Source: Glandiceps talaboti
Taxonomy: Eukaryota; Hemichordata; Enteropneusta; Spengelidae
Assembly (NCBI RefSeq): GCF_964340395.1
Contig: NC_135567.1
Span: 18,480,306 to 18,544,305 of the forward strand
DNA: 64,000 nt
Reading direction: 5' to 3'
Below the pieces are notes generated by a model. It did no database searches and had not been told where the DNA came from. It worked only from the letters and a program-made list of their open reading frames with translations. Below, piece after piece: positions 1 to 14,200 of the stretch. A program made the position numbers and the translations under genes. Every line of letters starts with the position of its first letter. Within the stretch, counting starts at the first letter, position 1.

Positions 1-190
1 AGTTAGCCATGGGATTAAAGTAAGGTCAGTTAGATTATCTAGAAACACTATTTTTGTCTTTTGCCAAAGGGGCAAGCTGATTGTATAAGCCTTTCACTCG
101 TGCAACTATTTACAACAAATTTTGATTAAAGTGGCCATATGGATGAGAATTTGGTATTTATTTTGGATTTTTATTTGATAAAACAGCTTC

Positions 191-414
191 ACTATGTTTT
201 TCTACTTGAAAAAATAATATGAAATAACATATACCAAGTCCATGTTCATAACTCGATACATTGCAAAAAGATGCAAATATTGTAAAATGTTTGTTATTGT
301 ACGTACAATAACAAACATTTTACACATTGTTTAATATTTTGCCGTTTATTGAGTTGTGAACATGGACTTGGTATATGTTATTTAACGTTATTTTTTCAAG
401 TAGAAAAACATAGT
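191..414. repeat. 224 bp near-perfect palindrome (foldback/MITE-like)
   Basis: The arms start ACTATGTTTTTCTACTTG and end with the complement CAAGTAGAAAAACATAGT, and they meet with almost no spacer at GTACGTAC (centre 302/303). A few mismatches and small gaps separate the ~110 bp arms. No coding capacity and no clear target-site duplication were seen. Most likely a MITE or other foldback element. Confidence 0.85.
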
Positions 415-1004
415 ATTTTCAGTATAAAGCTTGTCAAATCAGTTCGTGTACCTTTAACAAGTGACCACATTCTATCTTCCAAACTTGATATGTCTTACTT
501 TTTAAAATGCTAAATTACATCATCAGGGTATCATAAGTGACGTCATACAGGGTAAACGAAAGTTGTCATCACTTTGTGTAAATGACCATGTTATTTGATT
601 AACCTTTCACCCCTTCAAAGTCTAGGCAATAATGAGCAAAATATGTCATAGCGCCCTCTAGTGATCAGAGTTAGAATTCCTTAAAGTGCTGATTTTCAAA
701 ACACAACAGTAACTGTTATAGTTTTGGTATTGGTGAGTTAACATATTTCAAGGGATTACTATTTCAAATAACATGTCTAAGGCTAAAAATGAGGTGTTTT
801 TTTATTAAGGGTAATTGAATTTACTTTCTGTATTTTTTTTTTGAAATATTAATGTCAACAATCGATCAATATATACCAAATAGTCTGAGTTGTTTTCTTG
901 ACTATATTGACAAGCTGATAATGTCTTTCACTCAGCTATGTTTACAAAAATTAAATTGGAGTCTCAATCTCTCTTATTCTCTTGCTGTCTCTGTCTGCCA
1001 CTGG

Positions 1005-1238
1005 ATGTATGTATGTATGTATGTATGTATGTATGTATGTATGTATGTATGTATGTATGTATGTATGTATGTATGTATGTATGTGTATCCCCTCTCACTT
1101 TCTCCATCTCTACATCTCCCCTCTGTTTGCTTGTCTGTCTGTATCTTTCTCTGTCTTTGCCTATCTCTGTCTCTGTTTGTTTATCTGTATTCTGTCTGTC
1201 TCTGTCTCTGTCTCTCTCTGTCTCTCTGTCTGTCTCTT

Positions 1239-1296
<58 letters not shown>
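1005..1296. repeat. Compound microsatellite (GTAT)n, (TGTC)n, (TC)n
   Basis: A pure GTAT block of about 80 bp is followed by degenerate pyrimidine-rich TCTG/TCTC sequence and a pure TC block. All open frames across it are artefacts of the repeat. Confidence 0.97.
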
Positions 1297-4200
1297 CCTC
1301 ATTAATAAAACATATCATTACATCACTTTATCTCTTACATCTATTTATTCCTGTTCTTTCTGCTTTAGTTGATAAGGGCAGATTTCAACATATGATAAAT
1401 TATTCATTTATATTATAGAAGCAGACACATAGCTCTTCAATATAAAATATGAATGTTTTTTTTTTGTCTTTCCGTTTGGATAATCTATATTCTTAGAAAA
1501 AAAATATCAGTAGCACTAACTATTTACTTTATGTGGGAAATAGTATACGACAGACGAGATAAAGATCAAAATATGTTTCATTTTGGCAACATGCCAATTT
1601 TGGGTATTATCGTCTGCGCTGCATTGAAGGATTGTCATTCTTTATTCTGTAAATGTCATCTCATTTTTCTGCCGTTTCACAGGCACCGTGTTGGGCATCG
1701 TCTGGAATGGCATCCTACGAGCGTTGATTCAATTCCCAGGGGAGGAGGTACGTCTGGAATGTGGGTCACGCGAATCATGGCTGGGTACATCCACACGTAC
1801 CAGTCCGAGACAACATTGCCCACCACGCCTAGATCGTGTCAAACTCTGTTACAACTAGTGCCAAATCGACACGGATGGTGAACTATTTTGAAACAAAAAA
1901 TCAACCGAAAGACTGACCCATCCCTTGGAAAACTGATATCAACAACGAATAAACTGAATCTTTGAAACACCTTTTTACACATTGCCTTTGGCTAAATACC
2001 ATTACATGTTATCTGCTGTTCCCAGGATACAAGGTGTGTTCTGATTGGCCAACGCTTTGGATTCTAGCTGTCATCTCCCAATCATAATTTCCATTGTTCG
2101 TCGCTTGGAGGCAACCACTCGAAACGTCTGCGAATTTGTGCCAATTTAAAACACCAAAAGGACAATAAAGGAAAACAGATTCTGTTTGAAAAATGGACAG
2201 TTTGCAACCCTTGGAGCATCTTTCCCACGGTCGCCATGGATTCATGTTTGTAAAAACCGTTACGAAGAGCTAGAAGTTTTAATTTGAAAACAATAATATC
2301 AGTCAACGACAGAAAGTCAACAGGAATTTTGTTAAATTGACAAGCAACTTTCTTTTCGATTCTGGGTCAAATTTGTGACCTTTTATGAATAATTCTTCGG
2401 TTTGGCAGCATTTTTGAAGTATTTTGTCAATTGTTTTAATGAGAGAGGGTCAATTTTACAAGAACTGTTGGTGTGAAACGTTAGAACACTGCTAATGTCA
2501 TAAAAAGAAGTAGTCCTCGCAGCCTCTACAGTCATAAATTACTTGTCGTCAGCTTGTTACTATGTGCAGACGATGTACGTTTCCCGCGCTAAAACACACA
2601 TGGTCTTATTTCCATTGAAAGAAACAGACCATCATTTTTTTCATTTACAAAACTCTTTGAAACAACTTATGCATATTTAAAATGATTTTTTAATTGGTTT
2701 AATTTAATTATCTGAAGGGTTACAGGGGTATAACACGATGATTTGTGTACAATTGAAAATTACAATAGTAAACAGTGGTTTATCGTACAGGGTTATTTTT
2801 TCATTAATCGCGCCCTCTTGCGTCAAATTATGGAGAGGACCCACTGTTGATAAATGTTGTTATGTGAAATATGTACAGAATAATTCAGTTATTTATAATA
2901 AACATATTCATTTGTGAGTAGACGACAAGTGGAAGTACTCAATAACATGGATAATTGATGACGAATTTTCGTTTTCTTAAATAATATTCAGAAGTTTTAT
3001 TCGTTTTACCTAAAACAAAATACTCAGTTTTTTGTGTATTTTTGTGACCATTTTTACCAAAATGATTTTAAATGAAATATTCGTAAATATTTATACAAAA
3101 TTATCTGTTAATGTACCTACAAAGTGCAGTAGACTCGATTACATCATTTTTACCCCCAAAACTCTCTGACAATGTTTAATGAAATTCTAGTTCTTATTTA
3201 AACAGTCCTGTTACTTTCCCATAATTGTACATTTAAATAAAACTAATATTTCTATTTCAACGGTCATTCGTAAAGTTCAAAATTGTGTGTTTCTGGAAAA
3301 GAAAACGTCTTGGGCGTTGACATATTATTAAAATAATAAGTTTTGTCGGAATTTGAAAGGTCAAGGTGTTTGGGTGTATACAGTCGTACTTTACTGATGT
3401 TTCTTTCCAACATGGAGAAATTATGACGTCAGAGCGATTTTCAAAAATAAAATAGATATCAAAATTTCTATTAAATTCAGGCTAGAATTTGAATTTCTAG
3501 AATCCTAGCACTTAATTCGTTAAAATAGAACTTAAGTTGATGTATCATAACATTTAGGACATACTACACGGAACAAACTATTCGACGTTCATGTTTGGTT
3601 TTCAAAAATCACACATTTTGACGGTTTAGCACTAATTTTAAAAATGTATAGACTCAGACCCCCAACGAACATTTTATGATTGAAATAATTAGAACTATTA
3701 TGTAAATAAGGGAGTACAACTTTGTATTAATTCGATCTGTTTGTCAATCACAGAGTTCATATGGGTACACATTGCAGGTGTTATGAGCCGACTTTGACCT
3801 TGGCTCATAAAAAACTAATCGCGTACAACAGGGACACATGTGATCACATATACAGATATGTCCTACTTTCACCATTAATGTTTCACATATCGGTTATTTC
3901 GTCCTTGTAGATTTCAATTAAGGTTCTAATGTATTATTATCATCTAAAATGACTTCCTTATCCTGTGACTTACGTTTCATGCCCACAGCATGCAAAATTC
4001 TATCACAAAATCACAATACAACATTTTATAAAAACAATCAAATTTTTTGTCAATTTTTTCAATAAAAAACATCGTAAAAGATTAATCCCCTTTTATGAGA
4101 AATTGATTTAAATTAATTTAGTAATTACATCACTCCAAACTATTGTTTTCGTTCTTGACAACATTGAAGGGATTTCAGATGCTGTTGTTAAGCTTGTAGT

Positions 4201-6639
4201 CTACAAGAAAAAAAATGCGATTTATCTTTGTATTTCAAAGAAATCACTTGAAAATGAAATAATCTCTATAACGGGGATAATGTTTCTCATATACTGTGAA
4301 AATGTTACGTTTATTCGTCAAATATTTTCACTTTTTTCAAAAATGTTTCAACATATACTACCGCCAACTATTAGCATCGGGAGAAAGTGGTCAGCGCATG
4401 CGTACTAATCACTTTCTAGCACGTCAATGTCCCAATTTCATCTTCGGAAAGGTCGCAATGCGCAAACTTCAAAGACACCGCTTCGTTAAAAGGCCGACTG
4501 TCCTTGAGCGTTCAAACCAGCGGGAAGGAAATATGACGCTCTTTTCGAAAAACAAACGTGTCGGAAAACACGCCTTCTCGGTGGTGTTGCCAGGGACAAC
4601 ACATCTATTTATATACGCGATTAAGCATTCAAATTCGACTGAATCATAAATTTTCCAAAAGAGCATACGATGGCGACAACAGGGCACTGCTGAGTGGATG
4701 TGGTCATGTTTTTATTTTTTATTTTTTTGCCTTTACGTTTTTGCAAACAGACTGAAATGACTTTACATTTAGTTAACATTATTTTAGAAAACGCTGCACG
4801 CTTTAGACATTCGATTAAAAAGAATTCTTTCCTTTCAAAAATAATTAACAAATGACGTCAGCTTTTAGAGTAAAAAGTAAAAAAAAATAGAAACAAATAT
4901 TTATTTAACCTGAGGGAAAGTTCCATTTTAATTCGTCTGCATCTACTAATACTGTGACCTGGATGCTAAGGAGAGAAAGTACACAGTATTCACAGCTCGC
5001 TGACACACAGGAAGCAAAACAAGAAAGGTCATGCACTTTGACCCCAGAATCGGCATTTTGTTTTATTACGTTCCAGATTGTCTCACCGAGATGTAAAATT
5101 TGCATTCCTATATTCAGGTTTGGTGATCCATATTTTGCAATTTTTCTTTTAAATTCGTTGTGCGCATGCTTATGGTGAAACATCGGCGCAGACGATAGTG
5201 AGTTCGCGCTTTATAGAATTTAGACAATAGATTGTCTGAGCGTTGACTAAAAATGACAATTTTTGGTAAATTTGTTAATGTTATTGTTTACGTAGTACAT
5301 TCATTGTATTTTTAATGACTTTAATAATCAATATTTCGTTTGCAGAGAAAAAATTTCGTTTTAATCTTTGGATATACTGTGTTAAGTATTTATCACGCGT
5401 TTCCTTTGTGGCAGCGTATTAGCATAATATAACGTGCGATTTTCCGCATAATACCTGTATTTCAGCTAGCCGCGTTGTTACTATCAACTCAGGCAATGTA
5501 TAGCACCAAATAGACCAAAGATGGTTAAATTTCGTGTGAGAAAAATGCAAATTTAACGATAATTTTGTGAAAAAACAGCGTTTTTTATCTTCGTTTTATT
5601 ATGACAGCATGACCTCAGAGAACTCAGGTGAAAAGATTTATGGATGTTTTAGAACAGGTCAATGTACATGCGCAGTGGAGCTCCCCGTACTTTACCCAGA
5701 TTATGTAGACACATAAAGGTAACTCCAGGACTTTGTAAGTAATTACAAAATGAAAATAAACATCACTTCGACCTATATAATAGGGCGGCAGAAATGTGAA
5801 AGACCTCAGTGTGGAAGGAGAAGCTTTCTGAAAATGTAGACATGTGCGTCTTTTTGTCGCTTGTCAATTCTGGCTACCAGTTGTATCTTTAATCAGGGCG
5901 GGTACGGAATTTCTTTGATGTAGCCGACGACAATCATCTACTTCGTTTAAATGTAAAACAGCGTCTCGTCTGTCTAGCTATCGGAATATTCGTCTCATAA
6001 AGATTCTCTAGCCGGTCAAAACTATTTTCATCCTTGCAGAGTGAAAGTGTAGTACTACTGAATAGGTCGGGAGGTGAACTTTGCAGACAAAATTCTGGTC
6101 TGTCGTTATCTCTAAATGTTCGATTATTTTATTATAAAAATGGTTTAAATATATATTTTTTCTGATTAAGTATTCTCTATAAAATTAAGTTAGGCACGAA
6201 GCCAAAGTTTGGTTTATTCCAACTTCCAATATATACGAACTGATCTACCAGTCGGCCCCAGACGCGTGGAACATGATGCGAAAGACGGACTGGATTTCTT
6301 GGACGGTTTGCAAACATGGCGACCATATGGAGAACAAATCCAATACAACTTTTCCTTCTGACGTATTTGTTAAATCATTACAATAACTATCAAGCTGATG
6401 TTGGGCTGAGAGCAAATAAGTAGTTAACTTTTATCGTTTGCTGGATCTGTGTAAGTTGCCATGATGGAAATTGTGATCAAACTTATATTTTCGATTTTCT
6501 TTTACTAACACTGGTCAAAAATATTTGGCTCAGAAACACTAAAAACAACGAAAACAAAAACATGTCTTTTATCGATTAGCATAATTTGTTCTCTCTATAA
6601 AAAACAACTGTTATGTCAAATTGACCCACATAACTAAAT

Positions 6640-7485
6640 GTTTGCGTTTCTAGGATATTTTAAGCCGTTCAAAGTGGAGTAGAGTCGGCTTCATAGCAGA
6701 TGTTGGGTAATTTTGTTTTCAAACCATAAATATGTTTCAAACGAACGGTTCAGAGTCAAGTAAGATGCTATTATCTTGAAAGAAAGAGGTCTTTCCGATT
6801 GCCGCCAAATTAGTAAACAAACGTTGTCGTTCACATAAATGTTTCGTCCATGTCCATTTCTTGGCCTCGTCATTCAAATCTCTCCATAGAACGTTGGAAA
6901 GTGACTGTGTTGGTAATCTGAGATTGTATCTGAAAGAAATAGGCCGTTCCGGTGAATCCCGCCTCGGTATTTTCTGGTGCAAAAATTCTCGTTCAAGCTA
7001 AATTTTCGTCGAATTTCAGGTTAATATCACTGTAGACTTTCTCCATTGAACTTCAGACAACTTTTAGTGGTCTGAGATTGCACTCGAAAGTCTGAAACTC
7101 GAGGAATATGCCATTTCAAATCCCGCCAACATAGTGAACAAAAATTGTCGTTCACGACAAATTATAATCGAATTTCACGACCATTTCTTAGTTGAGCACC
7201 GTTGATCTCCCCATTGAACGTCAGACAATATTTACTGGTCTGAGATTGAACGAATATTCGCTGAAACGGAAAGAACAGACCATTTCGAATCCTACCAATG
7301 TTGTGAACAAAAAGTCATAATTCCTACACATTTTTCGACGAATTTCTTGTTACTATTTCCAAGCTGAGCTAGATTGAACTTCAGACAACTTTTTAGTGAT
7401 CTGAGAGTGAAGAAATATCTTAAGGAAGCAGGTCAATTCGAATGCCGCCAAAACAGTGAACAGAAATTGTCGTTCACAGCAATGC
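6640..7485. repeat. Degenerate ~160 bp tandem array, about five copies
   Basis: The landmark GTCGTTCAC or a relative recurs at about 6827, 6988, 7146, 7313 and 7470. Each unit also has a CCATTGAACTTCAGACAA/TGGTCTGAGATTG segment and a TCCCGCC(AA) box (6958, 7119; GCCGCCAAAA near 7451). The copies are much diverged, so the array is old. It belongs to the GACGAC/CCCGCC theme described in the findings. Confidence 0.75.
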
Positions 7486-10400
7486 CATGCAAGAACATCA
7501 TGTATATATTTTAGTTGAAAACAGTAAACCTTTCAATACATGTATAAATTTGCAAAATGAGAAAAAAAATTAGAATGTATTAAACTGTTAGGAGCTAGTT
7601 CATTCTCTGAAAAGGGTGATGTTCACGGGTGATGTTAGAATGATATCGATCATTGAAGTTCATTGAAAAAAAAATCATTGAAAAAAAATCTCGTCTAGAA
7701 AATTATTCGTTCGTTAGTACCACAGGGTTTTAAAGTCATATTTTCAAAATATTTTTTTTTTTAAATTTTAATGGGAGTTTTACAATGCATGTTTTTACGT
7801 TGTATGAGTGTATGTTGTATGGTTTCCTCCAGTGGTTATCAACATTGTCGAAATCTATGCTTAGTCTGGTAGATAGGGCCATACATAGAACTGCTTTCTT
7901 GTTTATCCACCATCTTCTGAATCAGTACGGTGTGACTTCTTGCTTTTACACCGTGAGGATGCAAGCAAAAAATACACAAATACTAAATTAGCCTAATTTT
8001 TGTAAGCACAAAATTATCTGCAAAGAATAGAGTTGCACGTGAGTACTAGTGCTAAAATCGTACAAAGAAATGTAAAATTGAATCAAATGCTACCGTGACC
8101 TGAACGATCCAGGCGTTCATCCGCTTACATAATGCCCTCTCTTCACGGTAGTTAAAATGTTACATAAGCGGATCTTTCAGACTAATGCTACCAGTGGGAT
8201 CAAATTTAACTTATTCATGTTCAACTTTCCATGTTTTCCCACGTTTATTTGTAGTTGAAGACTTTATGATAAACATCACTTTCATCCAGTTTCTAGATGT
8301 TGTTTTTCATGGTTCGTACCTCGTAGTTGCGTACCTATACAAGTGCAACAGATGGCCTTAACATCATGTCTAAAAATCCATGTCCTCAGTGACCGACAGA
8401 TTATTTGTTCTGATGTGGCCTCCATCGATCAGTTGACGACAACCACAAATCAATCGTGGTAAAACAGGCACTATTTGTACGATATTGTTGTGAAAATTGC
8501 TAATTTAAACCATTTTTTTAGACTAACCTTCCATAAACTGTCTGTGCCATAAAATACTGAGTCGACATGCCAGTTATTGTAAAATAGTGAACGGGATTTT
8601 GACGCCATTGCGTCCTAAGATGACAACGGTAGACACAACATGCACTGTTTGCACGAAATTGTTATAAAATGTTGCAAAATAAATTGCTCTTACCAATTTC
8701 AACCACATTTTTGATACATATTGTCAATAAACACGATTTTTGAGACGCATGTGGAAAATATAGTTGAAAAGATATTGCAAAATTGTCTAGACAATATAAT
8801 TCATAATGATGGTTTAAACTATTTTAGGTTACAGTTTGGGCGGGAAAACATTATGGCGTTTTAATCTTTTTAACTGATTATTCATCACGTGATCAAATAC
8901 AAGGACATTTTTCATCATTACAGCAAAAGAAAAGAGAAAATATTTACAGAGAAAGAAATTCTAGAGATATAAAAAAAAAAAGATTAATATATCAAGTGAT
9001 TTTGTAGGTCAAGGCGTCACCTCAGTGATCAACGAGCATTTTTTGTAGGCTGCAGAAAAATAATTAATCGACGCTATTGATTAAGCAGTAAACCTTGCAT
9101 TTATAATTTTAAAAGATATTTTTCGCACAATAACCTTCAAGAAATGTTGGGTTTTTAGATATAAGCTATACATATCTATTTTTAAAAATGTATAACTTTA
9201 TACTTCTCCATGCTTTGAGCATTCACCAGAAAGTTTTAGGAAACACACGAGCGTTTCTTCTTTGATGTTGCTACCCTTGTGGTCTTTTAGGTAAATTGTC
9301 GCCCTCTTTCGACCGCCCCTCAAGGGCATTTGACCTAATGGCCTGAAGATCCTTTGGTAACAACCGCCTTTTTGCCGCCGCCTCACAAAACGCAAGTTTA
9401 GTAATATTATGTTCGAGGACGAGGATGATCTTTAATGATGAAAAACAACCGCCTCAAAACTAAACAGTTTTCTAAAATTAAAATCGAAATGGAAATAAAA
9501 TTTGATAATTTGAGCGCGTGATATTGTCTCAATATGGCTTTCTACATGCACATCATGATCTTTGTACCGGTTCACTACATTTTGATGTTACTTCTAACAA
9601 CAACAATGAAAGCAGCGCCAAAAGACTCATATTCTTCACGCAATACTTTTTTATATTCATGAATAATGTATGACCGACTTGAGATTTTGTCTTACACTAG
9701 ATTTATTGTTTTTCTCTAGTTCTTTTTAGAGATTGTGATTTTGAAAATGAACGTATATCTTCAGAACTTCGTTGTTTTTCGTTGCAATATATACACCAAC
9801 AGACACTGTTGAGTTATATCACAGACCTTCTGTGGGTTGTATGATTTACAATTTATACGAGAAGTGGCGGGAAAATAATTTTGACGACAATCTGGCATCT
9901 TGGCTATCTGCTGACGACACAAATGTGACACTTTATCAGGAAAATCTAGTTTAAGGGAAGGAATGCGGCGTATTGTTGATCTGTTTCTCGACTTCGGAGA
10001 TTTACGTATACAAGGTGACGTTGCATGTCCTCGTCCCAGGGGGTTAATAATTTAGAAATCCAATTCCAGTTGTTGGAAAGGAACTTGAAAGATTGCGCCG
10101 ACTTGCTAATCGTCTGCCGACTACATATACACACCTGGTCAAATCAAGACAAATCTATAGTCGTAAAATTTGCTTAAATTGACTGAGAATTTACAGAGAT
10201 ATTTCATCGGTGAAAGAGCCTGCGGTCCCGGCGGTCGCTTTCATTATTCTGTGCGACAATCCATTTTGGTGAGAATCCTAGAAGATCAAAGGAATGCCGA
10301 ATACATTTAGCTAGAGGCGGTCTTCCAGAAAGAGATTCTATAATTCGTAGCCTGCATATTCGATGAAGTTGGGGACAAACAGACTGCACTCGGAATATTT

Positions 10401-10974
10401 ATCACAAACCAGCGAATGGATTGATCTCACTTCTAATGAACTCTTCATTTTTGAACGATTTCTTCAAAATTCGTTCACTTTCTTCAGACTTTTAGCATTA
10501 ACTTGTCAAATACAGGTAACTTCATTTGAAATATTGTTGATATAGTAAGTTAGAAACTAAACTTTCAGAATTATGGTTGATAGAAGTTGTCCGCGTTTCA
10601 GGTACAAGGACCAAAGAATCGCTTGATTGATTCGAAACCACATGTAAAACAATTCATAACAGGACACGGTTCAACCAACTGATGTATCGGTCCTAAAAAT
10701 ACCCTAAAATAGGAAAGCTTATTTCTCCCAGCCGGTACAAATACGTGCTACGAATACACGTGCTTCATTTCGCCACGTGTGTCTGTCTCAGAATGTAAAA
10801 TGTCATCTTAACCTGTTAGCTTGATTTGAAAATTTACATGGATGTAATCTGCAAAGCCATCGAAATTTGAGTTAAAAAATCAGTGAAATGCAATTATGTA
10901 CAACGACTAAATTAGAAAGAATGGCGTAACAGTGGTGAAGGCTATTACAAAGGATAGTGAATACATGACGTAAC

Positions 10975-10988
10975 ACACACAGAAATAG

Positions 10989-11019
<31 letters not shown>

Positions 11020-11062
11020 TACACACACATACATACACACACACATATATATACACACATAT
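10975..11062. repeat. (CA)n microsatellite with CATA/TATA interruptions
   Basis: CA dinucleotides with ACATACAT interruptions, grading into TATATA and ACATGTACATG. Confidence 0.95.
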
Positions 11063-11186
11063 ACATGTACATGAACATACAAACTTCACAGTAGCAGTGC
11101 ATGTACGGCTTGACTTATAACGAAGTTGCGTAATTCTTCAATACCAACATTATCAAAACATCGCACGATTGTACAGCTGACTCACA

Positions 11187-11262
11187 CAACAAACAAACAA
11201 ACAAACAAACAAACAAACAAACAAACAAACAAACAAACAAACAAACAAACAAACAAACAAAA
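11187..11262. repeat. (AAAC)n microsatellite
   Basis: About 18 uninterrupted AAAC units. Confidence 0.97.
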
Positions 11263-14200
11263 CAGACGAACTAACATTGTATAAATTGGCAAAGTATGAA
11301 ATTTATTTATTGTGTAAAAATATATGACAATAAAATTCAAGTGTCTTGTGATAAATTTTGTAATATTACGCAGTAAAATAATGCTTTCAAAGGTCAGAAA
11401 AGGACGATGTACAGCGATTTACATGCAAATTACGAGTTAACCCCTTCAATTCCAAGCACACGAACAAGACAACAAATCATCAATTTTTGATTTTTATCCG
11501 TAAATTTTTCATTAGAAATCAATTTATTTTAGGTTGAAACAGTAAAAACTATCGTCATTAGTGAAAACATGGAAAAGGTTTTTATTGAAATTCACCAAAA
11601 TCAGAAAAAGAGACAAAATACTGTCTTCACAATTATCATGGCGTTCGCCTTCTTCACACAGTTAAATCAAAGTTTTAAGATGCAAAAAAAAAACCTTGTT
11701 TACACTGAGCTTCACCCGTCCAGATACGGTTTAAATAAAATTGTATTGAAATTTCATGTTTAATATCGTAACCAGTAAATAATCAAATTAATAACATATT
11801 TTTTGTAAAAGGAAAAATGGAACGTAAACGTATATAAAAATATATATTCTCAAAATTTTAGTACACATACACTTTAGCGGGAAATAAAATTGTGAATTAA
11901 CTTTAAATGTCGTCTGCGTGGTTGAGGTTGGGTTATTCTTACTAGATGGTTTACTAGTACATAACTACAATTGATGGTAGATTTCCGTGATGCCATCTTT
12001 ATGATATAACTATGGAACTGTAATGGCGGTAATAAATTCACACTTCAACTTTAACGATAAAGTTACTATTGAATCCACTGTACAAAGATGTCGTCTTCTC
12101 GTTTTGGCTCTCTTCAAGAAATCATCATGATGGACCTGTTCTAGAGTCATGGGGTCGTAACATGGACTTTCGATGTCAACACAACTATAGAGTCATAATA
12201 AAACGATTTATTTTTAGACACATTTATTCGTAATAATGATGTGTACGATTGTTGTCTAAAATGGGGTTCTAATTCGAGATAAATTTGTGATGAACGACAC
12301 TTTTTGTTCGGAAAGTTTACTGAAAATCTGAAACGCGTCTGTTGAATTGTATGGTATCAACATGTTAGAATCGACACGACACAAAATGCTGAAAACAATA
12401 ACTTCTTATACTGCCTTGACCTAACCCCCAGCTTTCTTCAAGTTCAATCTTACAGCACGTAGGCATTTTTTTGACGAAAATGTTGTGCTTTTTAATCATC
12501 ATGAAAAAATTACTTTTGGGTGATTATTTATAGAGATGAGAAGTATCGGCAATGACAAAGAATCGATTTTTTTAGCGAACAGAGAGAAAAAGTTGGGACA
12601 AATTTGGAGGGAGTTTAGTGTCAGACGACAGGGTTATACACTCCGTGTTCTAAACGAGGTGACAGAAATGGTATCAGTGTTGAAGAAGGACATACGATAG
12701 TGTTCGGAGCTCTTCTAAAGTGTACTTATTGTAATGTTTAGAATATTAACCTTGATTTATGAAGAACAAGAAGACTCACTAAGCTTGTACCGTGGACTGG
12801 AATTAAAGTAGTCAGTGTCTGCTAGCCTCAATCTCATCAAATGCACGATTCTCCTTTCACTACTCAAAAATAAGTCACAATCCGAGTTATCAAATTTTAC
12901 AAATTTCAGACATGTATGATTACTTGTCACATAATGTAACACACTTCAAAACAAGTAAATTATGTATTTAGTGTTTATGGAAATCGAGTCGTCTGGAATC
13001 AAATTCTGTAAAAACCGATACCCGCCATTTTGTTTTTTCTGTAAATTTTTTTAACTAAGCGAATGTAGGCCCTATATTATAACTGTTTAAAGAAAGCAAA
13101 GCGTTATCAAATACATGAAATGTTTAATTTTTGTTTCAAATGCGAAATTTTTTTATAAGATATTTGAAGGAGAGTCAGCGACTGTAAAGTTGGGTACTCT
13201 GTACTTTGTACTAGCAATTGTAATTGAAAAGTCACATTGGTAGCAACTTCGTGTCACGATGTACTCGGCACAGCGCCTTCACAAATTATACCGTAGCTAA
13301 AACCCACATTTTCTCATCACATCAACCGACCCTTGTCGTCTGCGACCGAGGTCTAATAATTCAGCCTGTCTTCCGATTTCTAACCAACGTAGGGGAACGA
13401 AATCTTTGCTCAACAACTTTTCAAAATATCACAAGGTAATTTGATGTTAAAATAACTACAAAAAAAACCCCGCTAACCTGTTTCAGTTATCACATTTTAT
13501 CGTTTCTCCGGAGACTAGTTTTGAAAGTACATAGTAAGTGTACATGTGTTAGGAATTCATAGAATTGTAAATACGGAGGGGTAGCGTAGGGAAACCAAAC
13601 ACGTCTAAGAAAATGTCGGTGAACTCTCTTCTAAGCAAAATATGTTTATATAGTTGATAACTAGACTTCACTAGTTAGTACGAGTTTACCCAGGTTACAG
13701 CAAAGTTATCAAATATGAACGATTGCTAGTTACTTATTCGCAATACTTCAAACTTAAAAAGTCGTGCCGTTCGAAATGTTTTCCGATCAGCCATGTTTGC
13801 GGTGTGAGGTATTTTTATTGCATATACCCTCCCCATAAATTGGACGTCTGGCTACTCTGGCAGTATACGGTGTTGTTTTGATCAAGCTGGGCGGTTCTCA
13901 GATCTGAAAAGTCTGTTTAAATCTGCAAACATTCTGTTTACATACAGAATGAAATTGAAGCTATGGGTAATAATTTAACTTTATGGGGAAACTTTAAATT
14001 CAACCGATGTTTGAAAGATGTATGGTACCAGTATACGCACTTCTTGCGACTTTTTTTCAACAAGTGGATCTTACACCATACATATTTCACATAGTGTCGA
14101 AATTCAAGCTTCTAAACCATAATTTGGGTGACAAATCAAAGAAATGTATGAACGAATAACAAAACTTTGGTGTCCCTTTATAAGCAAGTGAACGATAAAT

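Noticed and set aside
852-1418. Long reading frames across the GTAT/TC tract
   Set aside because: Entirely low-complexity Cys/Val/Met/Tyr and Ser/Leu peptides produced by microsatellites; the same applies to frames at 26.4-27.0, 28.2-28.6, 33.1-33.8, 37.3-37.7, 40.1-40.7, 43.3-43.9, 45.6-46.4 and 56.1-57.2 kb.
4296-4649. 117-codon plus-strand frame
   Set aside because: No similarity recognised, no splice or promoter context; length is within chance expectation for a 64 kb window.
9946-10389. Two successive minus-strand frames of about 60 codons
   Set aside because: No recognised family; separated by stops and lacking a convincing intron.
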